Assembly: GCF_015864825.1 (NCBI RefSeq)
Contig: NZ_JADYWL010000006.1
Location: forward strand, 1 to 64,000
Direction: 5' to 3'
DNA length: 64,000 nucleotides
Source of the DNA: Psychrobacter sp. NZS113
GTDB taxonomy: Bacteria; Pseudomonadota; Gammaproteobacteria; Pseudomonadales; Moraxellaceae
Both the position numbers and the translations under genes were made by a program. The notes beneath the pieces were generated by a model. The model was not told the DNA's origin, ran no database searches, and worked only from the letters and a program-made list of their open reading frames with translations. This document shows positions 43,636-54,100 of this stretch, piece after piece. Positions within the stretch are counted from its first letter, which is position 1. Every line of letters starts with the position of its first letter.

Positions 43636-43672
43636 AAAGCCAAGCCGAGGTTGTTCACGGCTTGGATTTTTA
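43636..43672 (+). terminator. Terminator upstream of murG
   Basis: CCAAGCCG (43640-43647) pairs with CGGCTTGG (43658-43665), preceded by AAAA and followed by ATTTTTATT. It would end transcription from gshB and separate it from the murG unit. Confidence 0.8.
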
Positions 43673-43817
43673 TTATTAACGACGCATAAAATGCTATATA
43701 CAAGTCAATGATTTACACTATACTATGCGAGATTTTATAGGGTCGTTATGTGTCGATAACTAAAATCCTGATAGGATAATAAGTCCTTCATATAAATAAA
43801 AAGATAGGCAGGCGTTC

Positions 43818-44903
43818 ATGAAAAAACCGCATATATTAATGATGGCTGCTGGTACTGGTGGGCATGTATTTCCAGCATTGGCAGTGGCTGAAGAATTGAC
43901 TCAGCGCGGTGCGATTATTCATTGGTTAGGAACGCCAAATGGTATGGAAAATGGCCTAGTTAAACCAACTGGTTATAGCTTTCATGCAATTGACATGCAA
44001 GGGCTGCGTGGTAAGGGAGTAGGGCGCTTGTTGAAGCTACCTGTAACCCTGCTATCAGCGACGATGGCTGCTATAAAAGTCATTCGCAACAATCAGATTG
44101 ATATTGTCGTAGGCTTCGGTGGTTATGTAACCGCACCGGGCGGCATTGCAGCACGTATGACTAGCACGCCGCTTATTATTCATGAGCAAAATGCTATTGC
44201 TGGCATGAGTAATCGCTATCTGTCTAAAATTGCTACCAAGGTATTACAGGCCTTTGAGGGTACTTTTGCAAATAGTGAACTTGATGCAAAGCTAGAAACG
44301 GTTGGTAATCCAGTACGTAATGCCATCACTGGTGTCGTGGAGCCGTCTATACGTTACGATTTGAATGATACGTCACCACTTAAGCTACTGGTGGTTGGTG
44401 GCTCGCTTGGTGCACAAGTATTAAACGATACCGTGCCAAAAGCGCTGGCGTTGATAGATCGTCCCTTTGAAGTGCGTCATCAATGTGGACGAAACAATGA
44501 GGCTGCCACGCAAACTGCTTATGATGAGCAAGATTTGAGCATTCATAAATTCATGGTACAGCCATTTATTGATGATATGGCTGCTGCTTATAACTGGGCA
44601 GACATCATTGTTTGCCGAGCAGGTGCGTTGACCGTTACCGAAATTCAAAACGTCGGTATTGCTGCTATTTTTGTACCGCTGCCGCATGCAGTTGATGATC
44701 ATCAAACGGCTAATGCTCGTACGTTAACCTCACATGATGCGGCGATTTTATTACCTCAATCTGAGTTGACACCGCAGCGTTTGAGCAATGAGCTTGCAGT
44801 GCTTGATCGAAGTGCTTGCTTAACCATGGCAAAGAAAGGCCATGCACTTGCCAACCGTAGTGCTAGCAAGCAGGTCGCTGATATTATTTGGCAAACCCTG
44901 TAG
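43818..44903 (+). CDS. murG: Lipid II synthase MurG
   Basis: This 361-residue GT28 glycosyltransferase has the N-terminal loop AAGTGGHVFPALAVAE and VVGFGGYVTAPGGIAA. The C-terminal UDP-GlcNAc site is in DIIVCRAGALTVTEI and PLPHAVDDHQTANA. It transfers GlcNAc to lipid I to give lipid II, the substrate of MurJ encoded earlier in this window. It opens a cluster with murC, ddl, ftsQ, ftsA and ftsZ. murE-murF-mraY-murD-ftsW, usually before murG, are not adjacent. Confidence 0.96.
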   Translation: MKKPHILMMAAGTGGHVFPALAVAEELTQRGAIIHWLGTPNGMENGLVKPTGYSFHAIDMQGLRGKGVGRLLKLPVTLLSATMAAIKVIRNNQIDIVVGFGGYVTAPGGIAARMTSTPLIIHEQNAIAGMSNRYLSKIATKVLQAFEGTFANSELDAKLETVGNPVRNAITGVVEPSIRYDLNDTSPLKLLVVGGSLGAQVLNDTVPKALALIDRPFEVRHQCGRNNEAATQTAYDEQDLSIHKFMVQPFIDDMAAAYNWADIIVCRAGALTVTEIQNVGIAAIFVPLPHAVDDHQTANARTLTSHDAAILLPQSELTPQRLSNELAVLDRSACLTMAKKGHALANRSASKQVADIIWQTL

Positions 44904-44987
44904 CTTATATTTCTATCAGCTGCTATTTTTATAACTGATTATTCTGATTCACCACATTTTATTCGCCTTTAACCAAGAGAATTGATT

Positions 44988-46427
44988 ATGCCTACCTCTG
45001 CGAAAGCGCTACCTAAACGTTTGATTGAAATACCAGAAATGCGTCGTATCCAGCATTTGCATTTTGTGGGTATTGGCGGTTCAGGAATGTGCGGTATCGC
45101 TGAGGTAATGAGCAATCAAGGTTACGAAGTAAGTGGTTCTGATATCGCTGAGAGTTTGGTGACTCGACGTTTACAGCAGATTGGTATTGAGATATCGATT
45201 GGTCATGACTCTAAAAACATTGCCAATGCAGATGTCATCGTCGTATCGTCAGCGATTGATCGTAGTAATCCTGAGATTAAAGCAGCACTCGAAGCGCGCT
45301 TACCAGTGGTACGCCGTGCAGATATGCTAGGTGAGTTGATGCGTTATCGTCATAGTATCGCTGTTGCGGGTGCTCATGGTAAGACCACAACGACTAGCTT
45401 GCTCACGACGATGATGGCAGAAGGTCAGCTCGACCCTACATATGTGATTGGCGGTAAGCTTAATGCCTCTGGGAAAAATGCCGCGCTTGGTAGCAGTCGT
45501 TTTTTAGTCGCTGAAGCTGATGAGTCTGATGCATCGTTTTTATCCTTGCATCCGATGGCTGCGATTGTAACGAATATCGATCAAGACCATATGGAAACTT
45601 ATGAGAACAGCTTTGATAAATTAAAAGCAGCTTATATTCAGTTCCTACAAAACATGCCGTTTTATGGCTTGGCTGTGGTGTGCGGTGATGACCCAGAGCT
45701 GTATGCGATGATTGATGATATTGGCCGCCCTGTACTGACTTTTGGTCTTGAGCCTTTTAATGATGTGCAAGGTGTTGATTTGGTGACTGAGGGCACTAAA
45801 ACCCACTTTACCGTATTGCGCCGTGACCGTGAGCCTTTACGTTTGACGCTCAACATTCCTGGTACTCACAACGTTTATAATGCGCTCGCCGCTATCACGA
45901 TGGCGACCGATGAAGGCGTGGATGATGAAGCCATTAAGCGTGCCCTGCAAAAATTCGAAGGCGTTGGCCGCCGTTTTGAACAGCATGCCTCTGTAGATAT
46001 TGATGATGGTAACGTCCTATTAATTGATGATTATGGTCATCATCCAAAGGAAGTCGATGCGACCATCAAAGCGGCTCGTCAAAGTTTCCCTGATCGCCGT
46101 TTAGTCATGCTGTTTCAGCCACATCGTTATAGCCGTACGCGTGACTGCTATGATGATTTTGTCGAAGTGCTGTCAAGCGTAGATGAACTATTATTATTAG
46201 ACGTATATTCAGCAGGTGAAACCCCAATTACAGGTGCTGATACTAAGTCATTAGCGCGTAGTATTCGTTTGCGCGGTGAAGTTGAACCTACGATTGTTGA
46301 TAAGGACAATCTAGCGCCTGTGATGCAGCGTTTATTGAAAGCCAATGACATGCTGATTACTCAAGGCGCTGGTAATGTGGGGCAAATATCTGTTGATTTG
46401 GCTGCAAACAACCTTTACATCAAGTAA
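44988..46427 (+). CDS. murC: UDP-N-acetylmuramate-L-alanine ligase
   Basis: This 479-residue Mur ligase has the N-terminal [20 protein letters not shown]ossmann motif, the ATP-binding [12 protein letters not shown] loop, and [12 protein letters not shown] and FQPHRYSRT further on. It adds L-Ala to UDP-MurNAc, the first peptide step. The start at 44988 (MPTSAK) is preferred over an in-frame TTG two codons earlier. It follows murG by 84 bp. Confidence 0.96.
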   Translation: MPTSAKALPKRLIEIPEMRRIQHLHFVGIGGSGMCGIAEVMSNQGYEVSGSDIAESLVTRRLQQIGIEISIGHDSKNIANADVIVVSSAIDRSNPEIKAALEARLPVVRRADMLGELMRYRHSIAVAGAHGKTTTTSLLTTMMAEGQLDPTYVIGGKLNASGKNAALGSSRFLVAEADESDASFLSLHPMAAIVTNIDQDHMETYENSFDKLKAAYIQFLQNMPFYGLAVVCGDDPELYAMIDDIGRPVLTFGLEPFNDVQGVDLVTEGTKTHFTVLRRDREPLRLTLNIPGTHNVYNALAAITMATDEGVDDEAIKRALQKFEGVGRRFEQHASVDIDDGNVLLIDDYGHHPKEVDATIKAARQSFPDRRLVMLFQPHRYSRTRDCYDDFVEVLSSVDELLLLDVYSAGETPITGADTKSLARSIRLRGEVEPTIVDKDNLAPVMQRLLKANDMLITQGAGNVGQISVDLAANNLYIK

Positions 46428-46454
46428 GCTAAAAGAACTCTAGGAGTTATCCTC

Positions 46455-47546
46455 ATGACGACGAACAATGATCAAAAACATGCAAAAAATACAGCCACGG
46501 ATGCCGCTGAGGATAAGACAGCTATTATTAATCCAGAGCCAGCCCTAGCAGCAGTTGCACAAGCAGAGAAAAACAGTATGGAAAATAACCAGTCAGGCCA
46601 AGAAGTATCATCAAATGTTGCGCCTAGCAAAGTAAAAGATGCGAGTGAGTTCGGCAAAGTTGCAGTCGTTTATGGCGGTAGTAGTAATGAGCGCAGTGTA
46701 TCTTTAGACAGTGGCGCGGCTGTATTGCAGGCCCTCCAAAACCAAGGCGTTGATGCCACTCATTTCGATCCTAAGCATCAAGACATTACTGAGCTACGCG
46801 CGTATGATCGCGTGTTCAATGTGTTGCATGGTCGTGGCGGCGAAGATGGCTTACTACAAGGCGTGTTGCAATGGTTTGAGATTCCGCAGACAGGCTCAGG
46901 AATTTTGGCATCGGCACTGGGCATGGACAAAGTACGCACCAAGCAATTGTGGCAAGGTTGCGGTGTAGCGACAGCCCCATTTTCATTGTTGACAGCGGAT
47001 ACCGACTGGCAGCAAGTAGTCAACATGCTAGGTCTGCCACTTATCATCAAACCTGTCCATGAAGGTTCAAGTATTGGCATGACGAAGGTCAACAATCTTG
47101 ATGAGCTTCCAGCTGCCTATGCGACAGCGGTACAGTGTGGCGATGTAGTAATGGCAGAGCGCTGGATTACTGGTCGCGAGTTTACGATTGTTATTATCGA
47201 CGATGAGGCTTATCCGGTCATTCGTCTTGAGCCCGCAGATATCACCAACTTCTATGATTTTGAAGCCAAGTACAATCGTAATGATACCAGCTACTATATC
47301 CCGTGTGGCTTGAGCGATGCTGATGAAAAGCACTTACAAGATTTAAGTCTGGCAGCATTCCGTGCTGTTGATGCAAAAGGTTGGGGACGTATCGATGCCA
47401 TGCAAGATGAAGCAGGCAATTTCTGGTTGCTTGAAATCAATACTGTACCGGGTATGACCAGTCATAGTTTGGTTCCGATGGCAGCCAAGGCTCGAGGCAT
47501 GGACTTTGATACCTTATGCTGGCATATTTTAGCGCAGACAGTGTAG
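46455..47546 (+). CDS. ddl: D-alanine-D-alanine ligase
   Basis: This 363-residue ATP-grasp enzyme has a catalytic core starting at FGKVAVVYGGSSNERSVSL (about 66). Family motifs follow: GRGGEDGLLQG, KPVHEGSSIGMTKV and EINTVPGMTSHSLVP. It makes the D-Ala-D-Ala dipeptide of the wall precursor. The 65-residue polar N-terminal extension is longer than in E. coli DdlB, but AGGAG at the right distance from 46455 supports this start. The next gene, ftsQ, starts 479 bp later. Confidence 0.95.
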   Translation: MTTNNDQKHAKNTATDAAEDKTAIINPEPALAAVAQAEKNSMENNQSGQEVSSNVAPSKVKDASEFGKVAVVYGGSSNERSVSLDSGAAVLQALQNQGVDATHFDPKHQDITELRAYDRVFNVLHGRGGEDGLLQGVLQWFEIPQTGSGILASALGMDKVRTKQLWQGCGVATAPFSLLTADTDWQQVVNMLGLPLIIKPVHEGSSIGMTKVNNLDELPAAYATAVQCGDVVMAERWITGREFTIVIIDDEAYPVIRLEPADITNFYDFEAKYNRNDTSYYIPCGLSDADEKHLQDLSLAAFRAVDAKGWGRIDAMQDEAGNFWLLEINTVPGMTSHSLVPMAAKARGMDFDTLCWHILAQTV

Positions 47547-48025
47547 TTAGCTTTAAGTATTGTTATACCTATTCATTCACGCAGCGTCATTCAGAGAACT
47601 AGCTGCGTAGGTGAATTGAAAATGTTATCAATGATACTGGTCACTTTTTATTCATAATGAATAGTTTTTCTTGAAAATAATCGAGTTAATGTATCACTAG
47701 AGATGCTATATCACAACTTCATGTAAACTTGTGTAAATTCGCTGTTGCCAGTAAGGGTTAGGCTATTGTTTGACTATGAAATACGTTAATATTGCATATT
47801 GTGGTTATATCTTGATGATGTTTAAGTTTTTATAAGAAAAAACCATAAGTTATCTATGAATTAAGAAAAATGTTACGTTTAAATATGCGTAATAGCATCA
47901 TATAAATTGTTTTAGCCAAAGACTTTGATAATATATCGACTTAATAGCTCTCTGCATAATGTATGTAGACTGACATCAATAAATAGCATAAGCCGTTTTA
48001 TGCAAATATAGGGACACAGGTCGTT
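47547..48025 (+). other. Long gap between ddl and ftsQ
   Basis: The 479-bp gap is unusually long for this cluster. It contains an inverted repeat around 47573-47617 (TTCACGCAGC with GCTGCGT and GTGAA) without a T-run, then AT-rich sequence probably carrying the ftsQ promoter. No ORF or small RNA was recognised. Confidence 0.4.
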
Positions 48026-48820
48026 ATGGCTCAAACTGTCAACGAGGTAACTGACTTGATGAGTGATACAGCCCGTCGCCCAAAATCTAAGCTACAAGTA
48101 CCAAGTTTAGTCAAATATTTATTTATGGCAATGGTATTGGGGTTACTTGTACTGATATTGATCATGGGTGGCAAGGCTTTACGTGATGCGCCTCCAGCTG
48201 CGATCCATGTCAATCATAAAGGTTTGACAGGCGTTCAATATCAGTCATTACAACAAGTCATGGATCAGCAGAAGGTAAGCAGTTTTTTTACCTCTGATTT
48301 GCAAGCATTAAGAGACATCACGATAGGTCTGGCTTGGGTGGATCAAGTTAGTGTTTCTCGTGATTGGCAGCGCGGCATCGTGGTGACTGCACTACCTAAA
48401 CAGGCCGTTGCTAATTTTGGGACAGAACGTTTGGTTGATGCAAAAGGTACGGTTTTTGTCCCTGCTGATACTAAAGATTTGACGCAAGAAAAATTTGCTA
48501 CTCTGCAAGGTGAGATTACCCAAGCACCAGTTATCATGCAACAGATGCAGCAAGTCAACGATTGGTACGCACCACTAGGTATACAAGTTGAAGATATTAT
48601 TTTGTCACCCAGAATGACATGGTTGATTCGCTTTAATAATGGATTACGCGTCATCGTTGACAATGAAAACACTGCGCAAAAGTTACTGAACCTGAGTCAG
48701 CTACTTGGCAATCAACTAAATGCGCGTCGAGACCAAATACAATCAGTAGATTTGCGTTATAAAAACGGCTTTACCATTTCTGGAGATATGGTACAGCCAA
48801 AGAATGATGAAGCACCATAG
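48026..48820 (+). CDS. ftsQ: Cell division protein FtsQ
   Basis: This 264-residue bitopic protein has about 30 cytoplasmic residues and one transmembrane segment (LFMAMVLGLLVLILIMGG). A POTRA-like domain (INVNHKGLTG region) is followed by a beta domain with QVSVSRDWQRGIVVTALPKQAVANFG and VDLRYKNGFTI. FtsQ links early division proteins with FtsL/FtsB and later synthases. Its position between ddl and ftsA is the usual order. It ends with a short acidic tail. Confidence 0.88.
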   Translation: MAQTVNEVTDLMSDTARRPKSKLQVPSLVKYLFMAMVLGLLVLILIMGGKALRDAPPAAIHVNHKGLTGVQYQSLQQVMDQQKVSSFFTSDLQALRDITIGLAWVDQVSVSRDWQRGIVVTALPKQAVANFGTERLVDAKGTVFVPADTKDLTQEKFATLQGEITQAPVIMQQMQQVNDWYAPLGIQVEDIILSPRMTWLIRFNNGLRVIVDNENTAQKLLNLSQLLGNQLNARRDQIQSVDLRYKNGFTISGDMVQPKNDEAP

Positions 48821-48999
48821 TTATAGATATAAGCGAAAACTGGTTAATGTTTTGGCTTCTGGTTTGAGCTGTTTTTTTGAACCGTTTTAATAGTATTTAG
48901 CACTGAATACACAACATTATAGTGTATTGATAGCGATTTTTTAATGATCTAATGGAGACGTCATTTGGTCTCCTGTTTAGCGATAATTTGTCTGGTACC

Positions 49000-50292
49000 A
49001 TGAAAAATACTGAAAATCTGGTTGTTGTCCATTTAAGTGCCACGGCAGTCTATGTCGTCATTGGCAATGTTGTCTCTGCAAAAGACATTCGCATCTTGGG
49101 CGTTGGGCAAGTTAAAAATAGCGATTTTTATCAAGGTCAAATAAAGCATCGTGAGCGTTTGCAAGGTGCTATCAAGCAAGCTATTCAAGAAGCAGAAGAT
49201 ACTGCCAATTGCCGTGTGCATAGTGTTTGGTTGACATTGGCAACACCCGAACTGTCTAGCAAAAATAGTGCAGGTGACGTGCAAGTGGAAGAAGAGGCTG
49301 TCCGTGCCAAAGATATGGTACAAGCACTATCTAATGCTAAGTCACATGATCTGCCACCAGACTATTATTTGATGCACTGCTGTCAGCAAGGTATTTACGT
49401 CAACGATCAAGATTTTATGGTTGATGATGCTATCGAAACAATGGCGCATAATATCACCGTGATGTATCACATGATGATGATGCCAGTGTCTAGCCGTCAA
49501 AATATCCAAAAATTACTGCAAAGCTGCGATGTCGGTATTGACCATATTGTCTTCGATGCAGTGACAAGCGCTGAATATAGCTTGATGAGCGATGAGCGTC
49601 AACAAGGTGTATGCTTGGTAGATATTGGTGCGAGTACCACCAGTATCTGTGTTTATAAAGAAAACAAACTGATATTTACCCACTGTATCGCAACGGGAAG
49701 CCATGAAGTGACGATGGACATCTCAGCTGACTTTGGCATATCAATGATTGAAGCCGAAAAGCTCAAAAAGACTCATGGTACTGTCGATGTTAATAGTGTT
49801 GATCCTAGCTCGTTCTTTATCTTTAAACCGCAAGGGTCAGGCGATGAGATTAACATTGGTATTTATAATCTAGCTCGCATTATTGAAGCTCGCTATGTTC
49901 AGATATTTACGGAAGTGGCTCGTCAATTACATGACGCAGATTTGATTGGTTATATAGACAAAGGTATCGTTCTCACTGGTGGTGGCAGCGTGGTTAAAGG
50001 TATGATACCTTTTGCCAAAAAACTGCTTAAAATGCCGGTGGTACTGACCAACATCCATCCTGCTATCAGTGCTTATAATCATTTTGATAATGATGAATCG
50101 TTCAAGCAGCTGAATATTCAGGTAAATGATCGTGCTTACCAGACAGCATTTGGTACGCTACTTTACAGTCAGAGCGAACAGTTCCGTCGTAGTGAAAAGA
50201 GTGAGCCTGAAGCGATTCAAAAAAATCGAGTCACTGGTGTTTTTCAAAGTGCAGGACAACGTTTTGCTAGTGTACTGAAAAAGATATTGTAG
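49000..50292 (+). CDS. ftsA: Cell division protein FtsA (divergent ATP-site loop)
   Basis: About 430 residues from 49000; an upstream in-frame start at 48952 is possible and neither has a strong ribosome-binding site. FtsA is an actin-like protein tethering FtsZ to the membrane. The second phosphate loop (CLVDIGASTTSICVY) and the adenosine motif (GIVLTGGGSVVKGM) are intact, and a C-terminal amphipathic helix (QRFASVLKKIL) is present. The first phosphate loop, normally D/E-IGT-xK near the N-terminus, reads VVVHLSATAVYVV instead. It lies between ftsQ and ftsZ with unusually long gaps. Confidence 0.88.
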   Translation: MKNTENLVVVHLSATAVYVVIGNVVSAKDIRILGVGQVKNSDFYQGQIKHRERLQGAIKQAIQEAEDTANCRVHSVWLTLATPELSSKNSAGDVQVEEEAVRAKDMVQALSNAKSHDLPPDYYLMHCCQQGIYVNDQDFMVDDAIETMAHNITVMYHMMMMPVSSRQNIQKLLQSCDVGIDHIVFDAVTSAEYSLMSDERQQGVCLVDIGASTTSICVYKENKLIFTHCIATGSHEVTMDISADFGISMIEAEKLKKTHGTVDVNSVDPSSFFIFKPQGSGDEINIGIYNLARIIEARYVQIFTEVARQLHDADLIGYIDKGIVLTGGGSVVKGMIPFAKKLLKMPVVLTNIHPAISAYNHFDNDESFKQLNIQVNDRAYQTAFGTLLYSQSEQFRRSEKSEPEAIQKNRVTGVFQSAGQRFASVLKKIL

Positions 50293-50301
50293 GTTTTTTG
50301 G

Positions 50302-50307
50302 TATAAT
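50302..50307 (+). promoter_or_regulatory. Putative ftsZ promoter -10
   Basis: TATAAT with a preceding TTTTGG (extended -10) lies 10 bp after the ftsA stop and about 235 bp before the ftsZ start. No strong -35 is seen. The long leader would allow separate control of ftsZ. Confidence 0.4.
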
Positions 50308-50541
50308 GCAGAAAGTACTAGCACTCTTATAGCGTACACCTAAATTATTTAAGCAGAAAACGAAGTAATATAAAAAGTAATACCCTTTGCGATGATGACC
50401 TATTGTTATCTATGCTGAAAGATTTAAGTCATAACCCTATTTTATTTAAATACATTTATATATAGTATGTCGATAGTGCGCCATATGAGTGCGTTACCAC
50501 GTATCAATCATCACGCTATCTGCAACTGGAGAATCCTTTTT

Positions 50542-51747
50542 ATGTCAAAATACACCATGCCAGATGATAACCAGCTTCAAAACAATGGCCAAGCGAGCTT
50601 CACTGTATTCGGTGTGGGCGGCGGCGGCGGTAATGCAGTTGAACATATGGTACAACAAGGGATTAGAGGTGTGACATTTGTTTGTGCTAATACAGATAAA
50701 CAAGCACTTGATCGTTTAACAGCGCCGCATAAACTACAATTGGGTGCAAAGACGAACCGTGGTCTAGGTGCGGGTGCCAATCCAGAAGTCGGACGTGAAG
50801 CAGCAGAAAGCGAAGAAGAAGCTATCCGTGCGTTACTTGAACATGCAGATATGGTATTTATTACTGCGGGTATGGGCGGCGGTACAGGTACTGGTGCAGC
50901 ACCTGTAGTTGCTCGTATTGCTAAAGAAATGGAAGTGTTAACAGTTGCCGTAGTGACCACACCATTTAAGTTTGAAGGTGGCAAACGTATCAAAGCGGCT
51001 AAAGCCGGTATTGAGCAGCTAACCAACTTCGTTGACTCTATTATCACTATTCCAAACGATAAGTTGATGAGTGTCTACGGCAATATCTCTATGCAAGATG
51101 CCTTTAAAAAAGCAGATGATGTGTTATTGCATGCGGTTCAAGGTATTGCTGAAACCATCGCTAGTGAAGGTATGATCAATATCGATTTCAACGATATCCG
51201 TACTGCTATGACTGCTAAAGGTCATGCGATGATGGGTATTGGCCGTGCAAGTGGTGATGATCGTGCACGTCAAGCGACTGAAAAAGCTATTAGATCTCCA
51301 TTACTTGATGATTTACGTTTAGAAAATGCCAAAGGTCTACTGGTCAACGTGATTTCTTCTGAATCACTATCATTAGATGAGATGAGCAAGATCAGTGTTA
51401 TCGTTGAAGAAATCACTGATATTGATGATGCTCATATTTTCTATGGTTCAGTTATCGACGAAAAAATGGGTGATGACTTGCATGTGACAGTCATCGCAAC
51501 GGGTCTGACTCTAGATGAAAATGCGGGTCAAGAACCTGAAGTAGTGGAGCAGCCAGTGCCTTCTGTGAACAGCACTCAGCCTGTTGATCCTAATGTACAT
51601 ACCAGTGCTTTGAACAGCCAAAAGCAGTCACACGCTCAGTTGTATCAAGATACATCTGCCACGGTACGTTCTAATGCACCTCAAGAGCAGGCTAAAACAA
51701 AAACCAACAGTATTCAAGACTATCTAAAACGCCAACAAAACAAATAG
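50542..51747 (+). CDS. ftsZ: Cell division protein FtsZ
   Basis: This 401-residue tubulin homologue starts at 50542 with GGAGA upstream; the earlier in-frame start at 50467 is not needed. GTP-binding motifs are VFGVGGGGGNAV and GGGTGTGAAPV (112-122), with NIDFNDIRTAM and the T7-type residues present. The C-terminal peptide IQDYLKRQQNK is the conserved tail that binds FtsA and ZipA-type partners. It polymerises into the division ring. A terminator follows. Confidence 0.97.
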   Translation: MSKYTMPDDNQLQNNGQASFTVFGVGGGGGNAVEHMVQQGIRGVTFVCANTDKQALDRLTAPHKLQLGAKTNRGLGAGANPEVGREAAESEEEAIRALLEHADMVFITAGMGGGTGTGAAPVVARIAKEMEVLTVAVVTTPFKFEGGKRIKAAKAGIEQLTNFVDSIITIPNDKLMSVYGNISMQDAFKKADDVLLHAVQGIAETIASEGMINIDFNDIRTAMTAKGHAMMGIGRASGDDRARQATEKAIRSPLLDDLRLENAKGLLVNVISSESLSLDEMSKISVIVEEITDIDDAHIFYGSVIDEKMGDDLHVTVIATGLTLDENAGQEPEVVEQPVPSVNSTQPVDPNVHTSALNSQKQSHAQLYQDTSATVRSNAPQEQAKTKTNSIQDYLKRQQNK

Positions 51748-51773
51748 TGTTTTGAGATGTTTTTACATAGAGT

Positions 51774-51806
51774 AAAAAAGCCAGTATTCAATTGCTGGCT
51801 TTTTTA
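51774..51806 (+). terminator. Terminator after ftsZ
   Basis: AAAAAAGCCAG pairs with CTGGCTTTTTT around a loop with TATTCAATTG. It separates ftsZ from lpxC, so lpxC needs its own promoter in the 300 bp that follow, where I see no other feature. Confidence 0.9.
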
Positions 51807-52119
51807 TGGCTGTAAATAAAGTATGTCTGTTTGCAAAGGCATTATTCTATGACTTTTTATTGATAGCAGTATTAATTTAGGAGTCGCTGACCATCAATAA
51901 ATAGTAATTTGGAATATTTTTCGATGATAAAAATAGACTTGAATATGGCTGTTTATATAGAGACAGTTGTGTCAGTAGCGCATAGAAATAGTTTCAGTTT
52001 GGTGCGATAAGTGTTATCAATCAAGGAGATAAGGAAAATAGCGAGTTTTAACTGTGGCGAACTAGGGGTTTGTAATGGTACACTATGGCAATTGTAACAA
52101 AATATGTGAGAAGACAGTC

Positions 52120-53037
52120 ATGAACCAAAGAACCATAAAAACTGCGATAGCTATTACAGGTACTGGTCTTCATAGTGGTCAGCCTGTTGACTTAGAATTT
52201 CATCCGCAACCGATAAATACAGGTATTGTTTTCGAGCGCTCTGATATCGAAGGCAGTCAACCAATTCCAGCCAGTGCCTTTTTAGTACAAGACACCATGA
52301 TGTCATCCAACCTAGTATTCGGTGGTACACGAGTAGGTACGGTTGAGCATCTATTGAGTGCGATTGCTGGACTTGGTGTAGATAACCTTTTAATCCGTGT
52401 CTCTGCTTCAGAGATACCGATTATGGACGGTAGTGCTGCACCTTTTGTTGCCTTGCTACTTGATGCAGGGTTTTGTGAACAAGACGCTTTAAAAAAGTTT
52501 ATTAAGATAATAAGACCAGTACGCGTAAAAGTCGATGATAAATGGGCAGAGTTGCGCCCTTATGAAGGATTCGAGTTAAATTTTGAAATTGATTTTGATC
52601 ATCCTGCTATCGATAAGAATTTTCAACATGCACAACTGCAGCTTTCAACGCAAAATTTCATTGAGCAATTGAGTTCAGCGCGTACTTTTGGATTTTTACG
52701 TGATATTGAAGCATTGCGCCAGAATAATTTGGCATTAGGTGGCAGTATGGATAATGCCATTGTCATAGATGAAGCCAATATTCTTAACGAAGAAGGTTTG
52801 CGTTTTAATGATGAGTTCGTCCGTCATAAAATTTTGGATGCGCTAGGTGATTTATATCTGATTGGTTATCCAATTTTAGGTCGTTTTAACGCTTATAAGT
52901 CTGGTCATGCATTAAATAATTTATTAGTGCGTGAAATATTATCAGATCATGATAACTTTGAAATTGTAACTTTTGATGACAATGTAACTTGTCCTATCGA
53001 ATATCTTCCTCTAAAAGGGATGGCTGTTGAAGGATGA
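52120..53037 (+). CDS. lpxC: UDP-3-O-acyl-N-acetylglucosamine deacetylase
   Basis: Starting at 52120 (MNQRTIKT) gives 305 residues, the usual LpxC length; upstream in-frame start at 52075 would add 15. Zinc and catalytic motifs include GTVEHLLSAIAGLGVDN (Glu76, His77) and HKILDALGDLYLIG, with GHALNN near the end. It catalyses the committed step of lipid A synthesis. A strong long hairpin terminator follows. Confidence 0.95.
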   Translation: MNQRTIKTAIAITGTGLHSGQPVDLEFHPQPINTGIVFERSDIEGSQPIPASAFLVQDTMMSSNLVFGGTRVGTVEHLLSAIAGLGVDNLLIRVSASEIPIMDGSAAPFVALLLDAGFCEQDALKKFIKIIRPVRVKVDDKWAELRPYEGFELNFEIDFDHPAIDKNFQHAQLQLSTQNFIEQLSSARTFGFLRDIEALRQNNLALGGSMDNAIVIDEANILNEEGLRFNDEFVRHKILDALGDLYLIGYPILGRFNAYKSGHALNNLLVREILSDHDNFEIVTFDDNVTCPIEYLPLKGMAVEG

Positions 53038-53197
53038 AAAGAGGAACATACACGAAGTATCGAAACATTGACGCAATATTACATATGTCTACGATAATTA
53101 CATTCCTATAATATTCTTTAATTTAAATATATAGCCGTAATTGTTTTAATAATTCTGCTTTAGAGTAGAGAATACAAAAGCTGTAGAAATTTTTCTA

Positions 53198-53252
53198 ATC
53201 ATCTGTCGGTGATATTCATAATATGAATAGCGCCGACAGATGATTTTTTTTG
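53198..53252 (+). terminator. Long hairpin terminator after lpxC
   Basis: ATCATCTGTCGG (53198-53209) pairs perfectly with CCGACAGATGAT (53233-53244), and the interior TATTCAT pairs with ATGAATA. A run of T follows. It is about 160 bp after the lpxC stop. Confidence 0.85.
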
Positions 53253-53335
53253 TTCGCTTCATTACAAAATATCAGCGTTGTTGGCCAGTTTTTACGTTTT
53301 TATTTACATAACTTTACATGTTAGGGTCATGTTTT

Positions 53336-53851
53336 TTAGGAATTTATCAAGCGCAAAAGTGCTTTTTTGAGTTTTTCATCAGTGGTGACATGCTCTGCAG
53401 CCTGTGATATAGTCCGCTTTATGTTTTGGCTAAGGGCCTGATTTTCATTGGCTTTCTGAGGCTTTGACAAGACTGCAGATGATGTTGATGATTGTTTAGA
53501 TGAATAATTATTAGCCGATTTGTTAGCCACCACTACGCGGATTTGCTTGAGTTGTTTAAATGTAATGGACTGCTCTGTCAGTACCTGCAAATAAGAACTT
53601 TGCAAATAACGTATATGATTAGCAGCAGTCATCGAGCCCACGCTAAGAATTAATTGCTCAGAAGTGAAGCCTACGACCCAACAGGTATTGAGGATTTCCT
53701 CAGGTAGACAGTCTACCAATAGCTCTTTTACTTCATTGGTCGTTTCTATATATAGCCTCATATTATCAGCAAGTGTTTGGGGTAGCGCGCTACCAGCAAA
53801 AGATTGATGATCGATAAGTTGGGCAAGCCGGTTAGGCTGTTTTTTTGACAT
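53336..53851 (-). CDS. DUF721 / DciA-like protein
   Basis: This 171-residue protein shows the DUF721 core: helix LADNMRLYIETTNEVKELLVDCLPEEI, then CWVVGFTSEQLILSVGSMTAANHIRYLQ, and FKQLKQIRVVV. DciA-type proteins help load the replicative helicase DnaB in bacteria lacking DnaC. A DUF721 gene often lies near lpxC and secA. The Ser/Asn-rich C-terminus is probably flexible. It is convergent with lpxC. Confidence 0.72.
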   Translation of the reverse strand: MSKKQPNRLAQLIDHQSFAGSALPQTLADNMRLYIETTNEVKELLVDCLPEEILNTCWVVGFTSEQLILSVGSMTAANHIRYLQSSYLQVLTEQSITFKQLKQIRVVVANKSANNYSSKQSSTSSAVLSKPQKANENQALSQNIKRTISQAAEHVTTDEKLKKALLRLINS

Positions 53852-54100
53852 CGTAATGACTCATCTAATAGGTGACAAAATCGATATTCATAACAGACAT
53901 GCTAAAGCGATATATGGCAAACGATTTACATGAGAGTTGACTAAATGAATGCTGATAGCAGCATTAGTCACTACAGAAGAAAGAGCAGGCTGTTGTCATA
54001 AGGATTTTATCATGTTTGTTTAATGATAATGTCCACTAAATTAATTGATGCTTCGTCAAGGATGACGAGCTGTCTTGCATTAACAATAGGTAGTAAATTT

